A DNA stretch of 64,000 nucleotides from Nicotiana tabacum (Eukaryota > Streptophyta > Magnoliopsida > Solanales > Solanaceae), in the NCBI RefSeq assembly GCF_000715075.1, contig NC_134103.1:72231519-72295518 (forward strand), written 5' to 3'. The position numbers were made by a program, and so were the translations under genes. The notes under the pieces were generated by a model. The model was not told the origin of the DNA. It saw only the letters and a program-made list of their open reading frames with translations, and did no database searches. Of the stretch, positions 21,763 through 32,557 are shown in pieces. How positions within the stretch are numbered: position 1 is the first letter of the stretch; the number at the start of each line of letters is the position of its first letter.

Positions 21763-23040
21763 GTGGAAGAAGGTCATGTCGAGATTAACTCAATGAGCTT
21801 AACTTGGGACTGGAGAAATAAATATATAGAATACCTGAAGACCGAAAAACTGTCATCGGATCCAAAGGAATCGAAGGCCCTACGTACAAAGGAAGCCAGG
21901 TTTAGCCTGTCCGAAGATGGAACCCTGTTTAGAAGAACATTCGATGGTCCACATGCGATATGTCTAGGACCAGGGGACACCGAGTACGTTTTGAGGGAAA
22001 TCCACAAAGGCACATATGGAAATCATTCAGGCGTCGAATCATTGGTTCGAAAAGTGATCAGAGCCGGCTACTACTGGATTGATATGGAAAATAATGCGAA
22101 TGAGTTCGTACGAAAATGTGATGAATGTCAAAGACACGCTCCAATGATTCATTAGCCCGGGGAGCTGCAGCATTCGGTTTTGTCGCCATGGTCGTTCATG
22201 AAGTGGGAAATGGATATCATTGGCCCCCTTCTGTGGGCACCCGGTAAGGCTCAATTTATATTGTTTATGACTGACTATTTTTCTAAATGGGTAGAAGTCC
22301 TTGCATATGAAAAGGTCAGGGAGGAGGAAGTCATCGATTTAATTTGGGACCATATCATATGCCGGTTCGGAATGCCGGCCGAGATCGTATGTGACGACGG
22401 GAAACAATTCATCAGCAACAAAGTTAGCAAGTTTCTCAAAGATCATAAGATCAAAAGGATCCTATCAACACCCTACCACTCTAGTGGGAACAGACAAGCA
22501 GAATCGACCAACAAAACCATACTTCAAAACCTCAAGAAGAGACTGACCGTCGCCAAAGGAAAATTGAAGGAAATCCTGCCCGAAATCTTATGGGCATACT
22601 GTATGACCTCTAAGTCCAGTACCGGGGCCACTCCATTCTTATTGGTTTACGGTGCCGAAGCTCTAATATCAGTCAAAGTCGTAGAACCAAGTCTCAGGTT
22701 TCGATACACAACCAAGGAATCAAATAACGAGGATATGAACACTAGCCTAGATCTATTAGATGAAAGGCGCGAAGCAGCCCTTGTCCGGTTGGCTGCCCAA
22801 AAATAGCGGATCAAGAGATATTACAATCGAAGGGCCAACCTACGACACTTCAATATCGGGGACTTATTGTTAAGGAAGGTCACACTAAACACCCGGAACC
22901 CAAACGAAGGAAAGCTGGGGCCGAACTGGGAAGGACCTTATCAAATTATTGAGATCACCAGTAAAGGATCATACAAGCTCGGAACAATGAACGGTAAGCA
23001 ACTACCAAACAACTGGAAGCAATACTACTGTTACGGTACG
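21763..23040 (+). pseudogene. Tat integrase
   Basis: The zinc finger has H-x-G-x-x-G-N-H near 21999-22030 and CDECQRHAPM near 22118. The core has D in MDIIGP (22210), D in CDDGKQF (22392) and E in GNRQAESTNK (22485-22515), so the triad is intact. The C-terminal segment (GDLLLRKV, LGPNWEGPYQI) runs to about 23030. Stops lie near 22153 and 22804; all pieces share one frame. It is the best-preserved domain of this element. Confidence 0.8.
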
Positions 23041-24241
23041 ATCCCATTAATTTCCTTTTATTTATTTACATTACAAACTAACACTTGCAGGCAATTATCA
23101 AAGAACGATACAATCTTTAGGCCTGAAAGCACGCGCTGTACTCTTTTTCCCTTGAACCGGTTTTGTGCCAAATAGATTTTCCGGCAAGGTTTTTAACGAG
23201 GCAACAGTAAATTATGCTAACTTAGAATTGAAGGCCGATTACAAACCGGTATCAAAAATCATGACAAGAATATTCGAGGCCTCTCTACGCTCAACCTCGA
23301 ACACTGGGGGGCATCAACCTCGGATAACGACTTTAACAAGGAAGGAAACTCTATGATTGAATGGTCTCGGCTAGACTGATAGGATTTACTGTAAGGGCCA
23401 AACAGTCAAATAATCCATGCCTGCATAGACTGCTCGAGCCCTAGCACAAAACTTGTACATATGTGTAACTATTACGCACAAGAATAAAAAGAAGTTCTAC
23501 CTTGTGGATAAATATCTTGTCCATTAAGAATTTCTCTTTTTTCTTTTTTTCTCTTAAGGAATTTCCTACATCCGATCCCTTAAAGGTATCGAGCCTAAGG
23601 TCCACCTTTATCCGAGTTCAAATGATCACTCCCAATCGGGGACTGCCGTCCAAAAACAAACTCGGATGGCTCGGGCTGAGAAAGCCTGAGGGCACAAGAC
23701 CTATTAGGCAATGCCCGAACCTTAAAGGCTACGGCTATTCCCATTCAGAAACTGTTATCTTAGGCAAGCCCGGATAACTCGACGTAACAAGCCCACTGGG
23801 AAACACCCGAACTAAGGCTACGTCCATATTAAAATGGCTCAAAGACGACCGAGACCCGTAACAAAAAATAAGGCCTTCAAAATTTCATAACCGGTTCTAA
23901 AGGCTACCTTCGGCAAACTATAATCTAAAAAATCATAAGTACTTTGGGGAAAATATTTTTTGGTCATACTGAACCCCCACGATGCCTTAAACAAAATAAT
24001 GTCTAAGGCAAGGCCTGTTCGAACCTCCGAACATGACTTAACTGTTTTATGCTAAGGCATTTCGATTTTTGCAAAACATATTGAATAAAGCAAAAGAAAG
24101 CGAAATTCTCAAACTGTCGAAGGGAAAAACAAAGCCTTGTATATTATATACAATCTTTACAAAGGCCATTTGGCCCTAACAAAAATACAAAAGTACACAA
24201 GTACAAAAAAACAAAAAAGCAATTTTTTTTACAAAAGGCGT
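23041..24241 (+). other. Non-coding 3' region of the Tat element
   Basis: Between integrase and the antisense gene I see no conserved coding frame. The stretch is typical of Tat elements, whose 3' regions are long. Short AAAC/AAAG-rich tracts appear near 24060-24220. Confidence 0.55.
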
Positions 24242-26929
24242 CTAAATAGCCTGGTCTTCTCCACCCCCGGGTCCATCGGAGCCCTCAGAGTCTTTTTCTT
24301 CTTCTTCTTCTTCTTCTTCGGGGTAGGCCAACTTCTTGGCCTCGGCCTCAAGCCTCTTAGCGGCTTCGATCTCAGCCGATAGATCAAAACCTCGAGCATG
24401 AATCTCCTCGAGGGACTCTCTTCACGACTGCCGCTTCTCATAATCAACAATTTCCTTCAAGCTGTCCTAGGCCACCTCGGCATCGGCCTTATATTGGATA
24501 CCATCTCGTCGGCGTCGGATTTAACCACCGCGGCCGCTGACCTGGCTATTTCTTGTTCCTTGGCCCTAACTTTTTGATCAGAGGTAGACGAACTAAGCCG
24601 AGACTGGAGCTCTTCAACCTTTATGGCCTACACCTCGACCTTTTCCTTTGCTGCTCGAAGCTGGACCTCGGCCGAAGTCAGTTGCACCCGAGCAGCCTCT
24701 TTTTCTAAGGCCAGACGATCCATCATGCCCCTCCATTCGTCGATCCCGGCCTTGACAACATCCATCTAAGCTCGCAGTTGATCGATCTGATCGATTTTTT
24801 ATTGGACCTGCAGATTCCGAATGTTAGTCACCGAGCTTAGCTCTTCGTCACTAACCACAAATATTTTTATCTGCTCGACCAAGTCGGCATGCTCCTTTCG
24901 AGCCACCTCCAGCTCAGCTCGGAGGCTCTTAACCTCCCCCTCGCATTGCTGACTGAGAAATTTGTACATATCTCTCTTCTCAGTAAGCTCTTTGGCTTCG
25001 ACCTTGAGGAGACTCAACTCTTCTCGATATCAGAGGAAGGTCTCATGGTGAAGCACCGACGCCTATAGATACAAGGAAAAATATTAAGATCATTAAGTAA
25101 CCAAAGCTGGAAAATGAAAAGGTTTGGTAACACTTTACCCGATTCAATGTCTGTTGTGCTTCGTTGAGCAAGCATGAAGATTCCACCTCGTTCATCCTTG
25201 ACTGGTCTTCTTTAGTCACTAGGCACTGGAGGTAACTAGCTACCCCAACAGGCATGGAAAGGACCTGAGTGTCCTTCGGAATAGAGATAGTGATCGACCA
25301 CTTCCGACCGAGATCGACACTCGGGGAAGGGAATCGGTTGACCAATCTTGGGCTCGAGCTAGATCCACCTGTCCCCAAGGGCGGACTTCTTCTTGGTACT
25401 TCCAAATCACCCAAACCGGTGACATCCTCCATGGTAATAGAGTCCACACCATGAAAAAAGCTTTGGAGAGGATCGTTCGCTCCTTGGACCCCCTCATTTG
25501 AACGCTCCTTCGCTGCTTGAGCTTCACCGAACATTGAGTCCGTGAACGAAGGCGATCCTGTTATATCGATGACACCGGGTGGAGCAAAACCGACATCTTG
25601 AGGGTTCTCAACCCTCACTGATGCGTCGATCTCTTAAGTTTGGGAAGGGTTGGCCTCTATCGTCCCCCCTTCGATTGATGCCCGTTCTTCAGGGACCGAT
25701 GGCTCCCGGGCCACTAAAATTTCCTCCTCTTCAGACTCGTCCCTGAGTTGGTAGAGGTATTCTGAATCAAGTATTGGAGAGTTGGAGGTTTCTTTTGGCT
25801 TGTGGATAAGCCTCTTCTTTGGTTTCTTTTTCTCCGAGCTCGGAGCCCTTTTTCTCTTGTTATCTTCACCCTGTTTCAGAGCAGGGGACTCAATGGGAAA
25901 ATCATCACTACCGGATGAGGCCTCATTTGGACATCCTTGGGTAAACCTGCAAAGGGAAATAAAACAAGTAAGGACTTAATCATGCAAAGGGGAAACCAAA
26001 TATCACTTATGAAAGATATCTCACTGTGCGAACGGGCCTCCCATCGGCCCTTTGAAAGCTCGCGCCACTAGCGCTCGGAATAAGGCCTTTGCGATACGAT
26101 GCCCTCGACCCACTCCTTGAGTCGAGGAACTGCGTTCGGGATCTGAGCAACAGCTGCACCATCACAGAACACTGATAAGAAGGAAGAAAAATGGTGATAA
26201 ATAAAACCTTGGAAGCAAAATTATATACTTACGTTTCATGTTCCACTTATCAGGGAACAACATGTGCTCGGCCGGGATCAAGTCCGAGGTCCTCACTCGG
26301 ACAAAATGACCTAGCCAACCTCGATACCTATCTTCATCGATACTCAAGAACGCGGTCTTACTGGCCCGGCGGGCGAGCTTGATCAGTCCTCCCCGGTAGA
26401 GTCGGGGACTGTATAAGCACATAAGGTGATCGATCGTGAAAGGGCACCCTTCGATCTTTCTTACAAAGAAACGGAGGAGGATTACGATCCTCCAAAAATA
26501 AGGGTGAATTTGACCGAGGGTTACCTCGTATCTTTTGCAGAAATCGACGATTACTGGGTCCAAAGGGCCCAACATGAAGGGATAAGTGTAAACACTTAAG
26601 AATTCCTCGACGTGGGTGGGGATAGCTTTGTTAGGTTCGGGAACCACCACATGTTTGTCAGCCCAGTTGCAATCCTTCTTGACTTCGGAGAGAATATCCT
26701 CGGTGATCGAGCAAATGTACCTCGAGACCTCCTCACACCGGCCTGGTACGGAGGAGGGCTTTTCGACTTTAAAATCAGTATTTACCAGGCATCCCCCCAG
26801 GATGAACATTTTTAGAGGAGGTTCCGGTGCTGGTTTCTCGACAGCAGTGCGTGAAGCGGTCTCTTCGATAGCCGGCCGCGAGGTAGAATGAGTTTATTTT
26901 TGGGGAACAGTTTTGAAAGTTTTTGCCAT
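24242..26929 (-). pseudogene. Antisense spliced gene of the Tat element (putative gypsy-type transposon domain)
   Basis: On the minus strand a four-exon model fits: exon 1 26929-26233, exon 2 26153-26025, exon 3 25946-25139, exon 4 25062-24242, each junction with GT and AG (for example GTAAGT at 26232-26227). Exon 1 holds VEKPSSVPGRCEE and an FMLGPLDPVIVDFCKRYEVT segment, matching the plant putative gypsy-type transposon domain seen in antisense ORFs of Tat elements such as Grande. Exon 4 is a long coiled coil ending in a run of Glu and an acidic tail before TAG at 24242. Stops at about codon 12 (CAAAAATAA), in exon 2 (SER-stop-WREL) and in exons 3 and 4 show it is dead. Role unknown. Confidence 0.6.
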
Positions 26930-27120
26930 TTATTTATAGAGAGTAAATAAGGAAAAAGAGGAAGTTAAAAGAGTACACTCAGTGGTTTGAGAAAAAGTCG
27001 AATGAGAGTTCTTATAAAAAATCTCAAAGTAACCATAATATAAGTACTTGGAAGTATTGAAATTTATTAGGAACGAGGGCAGACGGTTTGAATGTAAAGT
27101 TTGGATGAACAAATAAGGGG

Positions 27121-27132
27121 GTATTTATAGTT
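27121..27132 (-). promoter_or_regulatory. Putative TATA box of the antisense Tat gene
   Basis: The minus strand reads CTATAAATACCCCC about 195 bp upstream of the ATG at 26929, within the non-LTR 3' region. Position and sequence fit a plant TATA box. This is inference from spacing only. Confidence 0.45.
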
Positions 27133-27289
27133 TTCTAATGACGATTCACATCTAGGAGTAGCCGACCAGCAACTGAGAAGCGTTTAATGCCATTAAGACT
27201 TGACTGACGAGACATTTTGACGTTTTGTCGTTTCTGTCGGGTGATATCGAAGAAAGAATCGGAAGCTCATGTCGTTTCTCGTCGTCTAC

Positions 27290-27455
27290 TCTCCGAAAAA
27301 TGAGGGGACTATCTGTGCACGGTTGAAATCGAGCTCGCCTACGACATGACAAGTTAGAAATATGACAACCAAATACTGAAGATCGACCCCGAGTCCTACC
27401 GAGCTAGAACCCGGGGTCATAACGCCCGCCTTCAAGAATATTGAGTCCGTAATCC
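27290..27455 (+). repeat. Start of the Tat 3' LTR, truncated
   Basis: AAAAATGAGGGGAC looks like the polypurine tract, followed by TATCTGTGCACGG, the kind of start seen in Tat LTRs (a similar CTCTGTATACGG starts the LTR at 46370). Only about 150 bp remain before copia gag sequence takes over. The exact junction (27440-27460) is not certain. Confidence 0.5.
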
Positions 27456-28123
27456 CAGAGTCGACCTTCAACAATCAATTTCCTCAACCTCTCAAGGGTT
27501 ATCTGGCATAGCTACATACTTTACCAAACTCAAATGTTTTTGGGATGAATTGTCCACAATATTTTTGGGTAGACCATGTACTTATGGAGCTATGCATGAG
27601 ATCATTGAAGCACAGAAGCTTATTCAGTTTCTCTCAGGACTCAATGAAACCTATTCCACTATCAATAGTAACATACTCATGATGAGTCCTGCATCAAATG
27701 TAGAGAATGCCTATTCCATCTTAATTAGAGATGAGAAACAAAGAGAGGTTTATTCTTCTTCACAAGCTTTCTCACCTGAATCCACATCCTTCATAGCAAA
27801 CTCACATTCTACTCCCGCTACTAACCAGTCCACCAATAATATAAGAAATTTCAGTCAAAGGGTGAACTTTTTAGCCCAGAAAGTCCAACTTATCCTGCAA
27901 ATATTGCAAGAAGCCTGGACATACTGTGGACAAATGCTACAAGCTCCATGGTTTTCCACCAGACTTCAAATTCACCAAGGGAAAAAGGACTGCAGCCTGT
28001 GCTTAAGTTGATTCTGCAGACCAGCCTTCATCTACTCCTGATTTTTCTCAACATGAAGATTTTCCACATGGGTTTTCTAAAGAGCAATATGCTCATCTTA
28101 TGTCATTGTTTCAACAAATGTAG
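27455..28123 (+). pseudogene. Copia-1 gag
   Basis: The frame enters near 27455 (ISSTSQGLSGIATYFTKLK) and shows the copia Gag core KLIQFLSGLNETYSTINSNI near 27615. After a frameshift near 27900, it has an intact CCHC knuckle CKYCKKPGHTVDKC at about 27895-27937. Stops follow near 28005 (TGTGCTTAAG) and 28120. Nucleocapsid/particle protein; not functional. Confidence 0.75.
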
Positions 28124-28641
28124 ATGAGTTCGTCAGCTCAACAGTCCACTTCTCCAGATCCTCCAGTCTATGCCAATTTTGCAGGTTGGCATAATAACCC
28201 TATTAGTAGACTATATGGATATCTTGTGTATCATGCCACTCATGAAAATTTCAGTTCTTGGATATTGGATTCAGGGGCAACTAATCATATGACACCTCAC
28301 AAACACCTTCTTCATAATATACAACCATTACTCTCTCATTCTCTTGTCACCTTGCTAAATGATTACAAAGTAAAAGTAAATTCATTTGGTTCTCTTTCTT
28401 TATCTCCAAACATTACTTTAACTAATATTTTGTTGGTTCCCTCTTTTCATTACAACTTAGTTTCTATACATCAACATCTCACTCAACTCAAATGCTATGC
28501 ACTTCTTACTGAGATTTTATGTTGGTTACAAGGCCCTTCTCTGAAGAGGCCATTGGAAATTGGTAAGGTTGAGCATGGCTATACATTCTGAGGCTGCCAA
28601 TCAGTACTGCTGCTGCAGTTGATGTTTCCTCAACCAATGTT

Positions 28642-28691
28642 TCCCAAAGTGTTTCTATTTCACCATTCCCAAAGTGTTTCTATTTCACCAT
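28642..28691 (+). repeat. 25-bp tandem duplication in copia-1
   Basis: The phrase starting TCCCAAAGTGTTTCTATTTC and ending ACCAT occurs twice back to back. Twenty-five is not a multiple of three, so the duplication breaks the reading frame between protease and integrase. Confidence 0.85.
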
Positions 28692-29128
28692 CTGGTTCAC
28701 CTTTTAATTTTTCTACTCCTCAACATGTATCTGTTTCTAATGTTTTACCTACTAATTGTACTACTACCTCTGGCATCAAAGAATGGGACATATGCCTTTT
28801 GTGAAAATGATTTCAGTTCCTCACTTGTCTAGTAAGGTTTCTTCTAAACAGTCTTTCACTTGTCCAATCTGTCCAATGGCTAGACAACATAGACTTCCCT
28901 TTCCTCACAGCTCCACACAACCCACAAAACCCTTTTAGCTTGTCCACATTGACATCTGGGGACCTTACCATACAGTCACCTACAATGGTTTCAGGTATAT
29001 CCTGACCATTGTAGATGATTATAGTAGAGTCACCTGGACCCAACTCCTCTCATGCAAAGGCAATGCCTTTTCTATTATCAAAGATTTTATTACAATGGTT
29101 TCAAATCAATTCCACACTTCAGTTCAAA

Positions 29129-29216
29129 CTATAAGAATTGATAATGCCTTTGAACTGGGATCTGCCCATTCTCATGCTACCTATCTCACATCTCTTGAAA
29201 TTTCTCACCAAACTTG
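29129..29216 (+). repeat. Left copy of 88-bp duplication flanking copia-2
   Basis: This integrase segment of copia-1 recurs at 32558-32645 with roughly six or seven mismatches. Similarity stops exactly at the LTR end of copia-2 on the left. It is far longer than the 5-bp duplication copia integration makes. Confidence 0.8.
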
Positions 29217-29512
29217 TCAAATTGAGCTAAATTGAGAGAGATAATTGATCATTTCTACACATGCAATCATGAATTCTGATATTGATTCAATTGTCAACCA
29301 AGTACAGTAGAGTTACAAAGAAGAGGAAGAAGAAGACGAGAGAGAGAGAACTTGAGATTAGAATATTCTAGAATATCAATTCTATATCTCACTAACTGAT
29401 TCTGTTATTCTAACATATTCTTATACACCGACCTTCTCCTCTCTTTTGTCTATTTGCGTATTGCCCCCTTTCACTTACTACTATCTCTTATTTAGTCCCT
29501 ATTGTTGTAATA
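29215..29512 (-). repeat. 3' LTR of copia-2
   Basis: About 298 bp between the purine tract and copia-1 sequence. The minus strand begins TATTACAACAATAGGG (probably TG originally) and ends in GCTCAATTTGACA. It contains TCTCTCTCTC and CTTCTTCTTCCTCTTC tracts typical of short copia LTRs. Confidence 0.7.
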
Positions 29513-30977
29513 CTCCCCCTCAAGCTAGTAAGTGGAAGACATCTTCTACTCCTAGCTTGGATAATAGAGACTGATGTTGTGCTGCACTCAAGCCTTTTGT
29601 CATCAGGTCTGCTAGTTGTATTTTTTTTAGGTATGTACTGAGTTGCGATTAGTCTATTCTTGAGCTTCTCCCTGACGAAGTGGCAATCTATTTCAATATA
29701 TTTAGTCCGCTCGTGAAATATAAGATTTGCAGCTACTTGCATAGTTGCCTTGCTATCACAATGTAAGTTGGCTGGTACTTCCACTTTGTTTCCCAATTCC
29801 TCCAATAGTCCAACATCCAAATGACTTCTGCCACCATACTCTACTTCTGCCGAGCTTTTACTAATTGTTTGTTGCTTCTTGGACTTCTATGACAACAGAG
29901 AATTCCCAAGCTTCACAGCATACCCTGTCATAGATCTTCTTGTGTTGGGACATGCTGCCCAGTCTGAGTCACAGAAGGCTGTGAGTGTTGATTCATGTCC
30001 TCTTCTCAGTAGTATCCCCAATCCAGGTACTGATTTGATATATTTTACAACCCTCAGGGTTGTATCTAGGTAAGACTTCTTGGGTTGCTTCATGAATTGG
30101 CTCAACACCCGTACTGCAAAACAAATGTCTGGCCTTGTGATTATGAGGTAAATTAGCTTCCCAATAAGTCTTTGATAGGCTCCTACATCTTCAAGTTGAG
30201 GATCATCAGTTCTTCTAACATGACTGTCATAATCAAATGTTGTTAGTTTCTGATTCAACTCAATTGGAGTTGCTACTGGTTTGCAACCACTCATGCCTGC
30301 ATTAGTGATTAACTCTAATGTATATTTTCTCTGATTCAGCAACACTCCTTTCTTTGATCTCATGACTTCATTTCTGAGAAAATATCTTAGTTCCCCTAGG
30401 TCTTTCACCTTAAAGGAATTATGCAGAGTGTCCTTTCTTTGTTCAATGAGGGACTGCTTACTTCCAGTTATTAAAAGATCATTAACATAACCAGGACTAT
30501 CACAATGTCTTCTTCATGCCTCTTGGTAAACAAGGAATGATCATGGGCACTCTGAGTGTATCCAGCTTGTAGGAGTGCATTTGTGAGTTTGATGTTCCAT
30601 TTCTTTGATGCCTGTTTCAATCCATAAAGGGATTTCAACAATCTACACACCTTGTACTCACACTGTTTGTGAAATCCCTGAGGAAGATCCATGTAAACCT
30701 CTTCAAATAAATTACCTTGTAGGAAGGTATTGTTAACATCCATTTGAAACAAGGGCCAATCTTTGGAGGCTGCAACACTAATCACAGTCCTCACAGTGAC
30801 CATTTTGGCCACTGGAGAGAAAGTTTCATGATAATCTAATCCTTCTTGTTGTATATAACCCTTGGCAACCAACCTTGCCTTGAACTTGTCCACTTCTCCA
30901 TTGGCCTTATGCTTGATTTTGTAGACCCATTTTGAACCAATGGGATGTTTCCCAGCAGGGAGGTTACTATCTCCCAT
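29513..30977 (-). pseudogene. Copia-2 reverse transcriptase and RNase H
   Basis: GSKWVYKIKHKANGEVDKFK near 30925, DVNNTFLQGNL near 30740, KSLYGLKQASKKWN near 30610, then the YVNDLL region near 30485 (one Asp replaced by Asn and a frameshift). RNase H holds CDSDWAACPNTRRSMTGY near 29940 and HCDSKATMQVAANLIFHERT near 29750. At least two frameshifts. It would have made the cDNA; inactive. Confidence 0.78.
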
Positions 30978-31006
30978 GTATTATTTTCCTATAGAGCTTG
31001 AATCTC

Positions 31007-31826
31007 TTATTCCATTACAGTAACCCAATGCTGATCCTTAACAACATCCTTGAAGGATTTTGTTTCAGTCTGGGCTGAGAATACTCCCAGGTAGGACTGA
31101 TATGCTGGTGACAGATGATGATATGCAAGGTGGGAAGATAATGGATGTTTGCAGCTACTTGATGGTCTGGTATGGATTATATAATCCTTGTGCCAAGCAG
31201 GAGGGGCTGAATTTCTTTGAGGTCTAGCAGATCTTGCAGGTTGAGCTAGTTGTGTCTCTGTGGCAGCAGAAGGTTCAGTTGGTTGAGACTCTGGTTCAGC
31301 TGGTTGAGTCTCTGGTTCAGCTGGGACATTTGTAGGTGAGACTGCAGGAATTGTTGGCTCAAGCACTTCACCAACAACTTCTATTTCCCCTTCAAACTGA
31401 TGAACTTCTGGTTCAACATCACAAGGAGAGGGGCTCGGAGAAATTTTAAGGCTCTTGCCATTTCCAAAATGTGCATGTGCTTTCTTTTCGTTATGCCATT
31501 TTGTTGTGGAGTGTAAGCACAACTACTTTGATGTATAATACCAAGTGAAGCTAGCAGTTCATTGCACTTAGAATTGAAAAATTCTGAACTATTATCAGAT
31601 CTCAAAACCTTCACAGTAGCAGCAAATTGATTCTTTATTATGGAAAGAAAATTCTACAACACAACTATCACTTCACATTTGGAATGTATCAGACAAACCC
31701 AAGTGTACCTACTAAAATCATCCACAATAGTGACAAAGTACTGCTTCCTATCATATGTGGGCACCTTATGGGGTCCCCATACATCCAGATGAATTAACTG
31801 GAAAATAGATGTTGATTTAGTAGTAC
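31007..31826 (-). pseudogene. Copia-2 integrase core and hinge, with internal deletion
   Basis: From the 5' side, the core shows a DVWGPHK-like strand near 31775, IVDDFSRYTW near 31720, VLRSDNSSEF near 31605, YTPQQNGI near 31515 and ILEMARALKF near 31460. The frame then jumps directly into a hinge rich in Pro, Glu, Thr and Ala (about 31290-31420). The stretch that usually lies between (about 200 residues) is missing. A PQRNSAPPAW segment leads to RT. Confidence 0.7.
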
Positions 31827-32557
31827 TTATAGGAAATTATAATCTACATTGCTTTGCCAAGGGACATACATCACAATCACTAATTTCATTACTGCTAACT
31901 TTTTCTTTATAGTTGGAATGTGCTGAACAGTCCTTACAGCTGCATGTCCCAACCTCAGATGCCAAAGAGTATATTCTGTTCCCTTTTTCTTAACCACACC
32001 AGCTAACATTGACATTGCTGCCTGCTTATTCAGCAAGTACAAACCTTCTGATTCTTTACCAATCCCAGTACCTTCCCACCTTCCCACTGAAGAGTTCCTA
32101 AAACAGACAGAAATCAGGGTAGAAATTGACCCAACATCTGAGATCCTTAGTAAGCTTTGACACTGGTAGTAGATTGAACTTAAAATCAGGTACATGTAAC
32201 ACATTCTTTACCCACTGATATGCTAAAATTTCTGCATTTCCAGTATGTGCTATCTTTGCTCTTATTCCAGTTGGTAACTGCACTCCATTATTACTCTGAC
32301 CTTCCATACTCTTAACATTACTTAGGACATCTTTATTGTGAGTAATGTGATGCGTAGTAATGTGATGCGTAGCACCTGAATCTATTATCCAATCTATCAT
32401 TGAAGCACTGAAAAATAAGGAAATTATACCTGCCATGTTGGATGAGAATTGTCCAGCTGGTGGTTTGTTTAGTAGTCCTACTAGTGGATTGTATTGGTCC
32501 TTTGTCAGCACATGTCCTTAAAATTGATTCACAGTTGATCCCAGCTCTTCAATGCTT
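31827..32557 (-). pseudogene. Copia-2 gag end, protease and pre-integrase
   Basis: The frame enters at 32557 in the C-terminal part of gag, crosses a TAA at about 32520 and reaches the protease DWIIDSGATHHIT near 32395-32355. A 15-bp in-frame duplication gives THHITTHHIT. After a frameshift near 32110, the pre-integrase LWHLRLGHAAVRT (near 31945) follows. Confidence 0.72.

Larger units (their letters stand above)
5321..27455 (+). mobile_element. Tat-lineage Ty3/gypsy element, split by two insertions
   Basis: The order of parts is gag (5321 to about 6440), protease, RT (to 8240), then after the Athila-1 insertion RNase H (from 20951), a second archaeal-type RNase H, integrase, a non-coding stretch, an antisense spliced gene (26929-24242) and the start of a 3' LTR near 27303. 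The double RNase H and the antisense extra gene are hallmarks of the Tat group. The 5' part is cut off by element 1 and lies outside the window; the 3' LTR is lost into copia-1 near 27455. Stops and frameshifts occur throughout, so it is an old, dead copy. Confidence 0.8.
28124..29216 (+). pseudogene. Copia-1 protease and first part of integrase
   Basis: Protease motif WILDSGATNHMT at 28259-28294 (D-S-G intact). A 25-bp tandem duplication at 28642-28691 shifts the frame. Pre-integrase and zinc finger follow (LWHQRMGHM near 28760, CPICPMARQ near 28862), then the core: HIDIWGPY near 28945, IVDDYSR near 29010, IRIDNAFEL near 29133. It ends at the copia-2 insertion. Confidence 0.75.
29215..32557 (-). 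mobile_element. Ty1/copia element (copia-2), 5'-truncated, inserted in copia-1
   Basis: On the minus strand: end of gag and protease (32557-32100), pre-integrase and integrase (to about 31400, with an internal deletion), a Pro/Glu/Thr-rich hinge, RT and RNase H (to 29488), purine tract AGCTTGAGGGGGAG and 3' LTR (29512-29215). The 5' LTR and most of gag are absent. Sequence differs clearly from copia-1, so it is another family. Confidence 0.8.

Noticed and set aside
24295..24322. CTT microsatellite as an independent feature
   Set aside because: It encodes the Glu run near the end of the antisense Tat gene and is explained by that gene.
26162..26809. Host gene on the minus strand
   Set aside because: The putative gypsy-type transposon domain and position inside the Tat element show it to be element-encoded.
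29129..29216. 88-bp repeat as a target site duplication of copia-2
   Set aside because: Copia integration duplicates 5 bp; the repeat is far longer and its copies differ at several sites.
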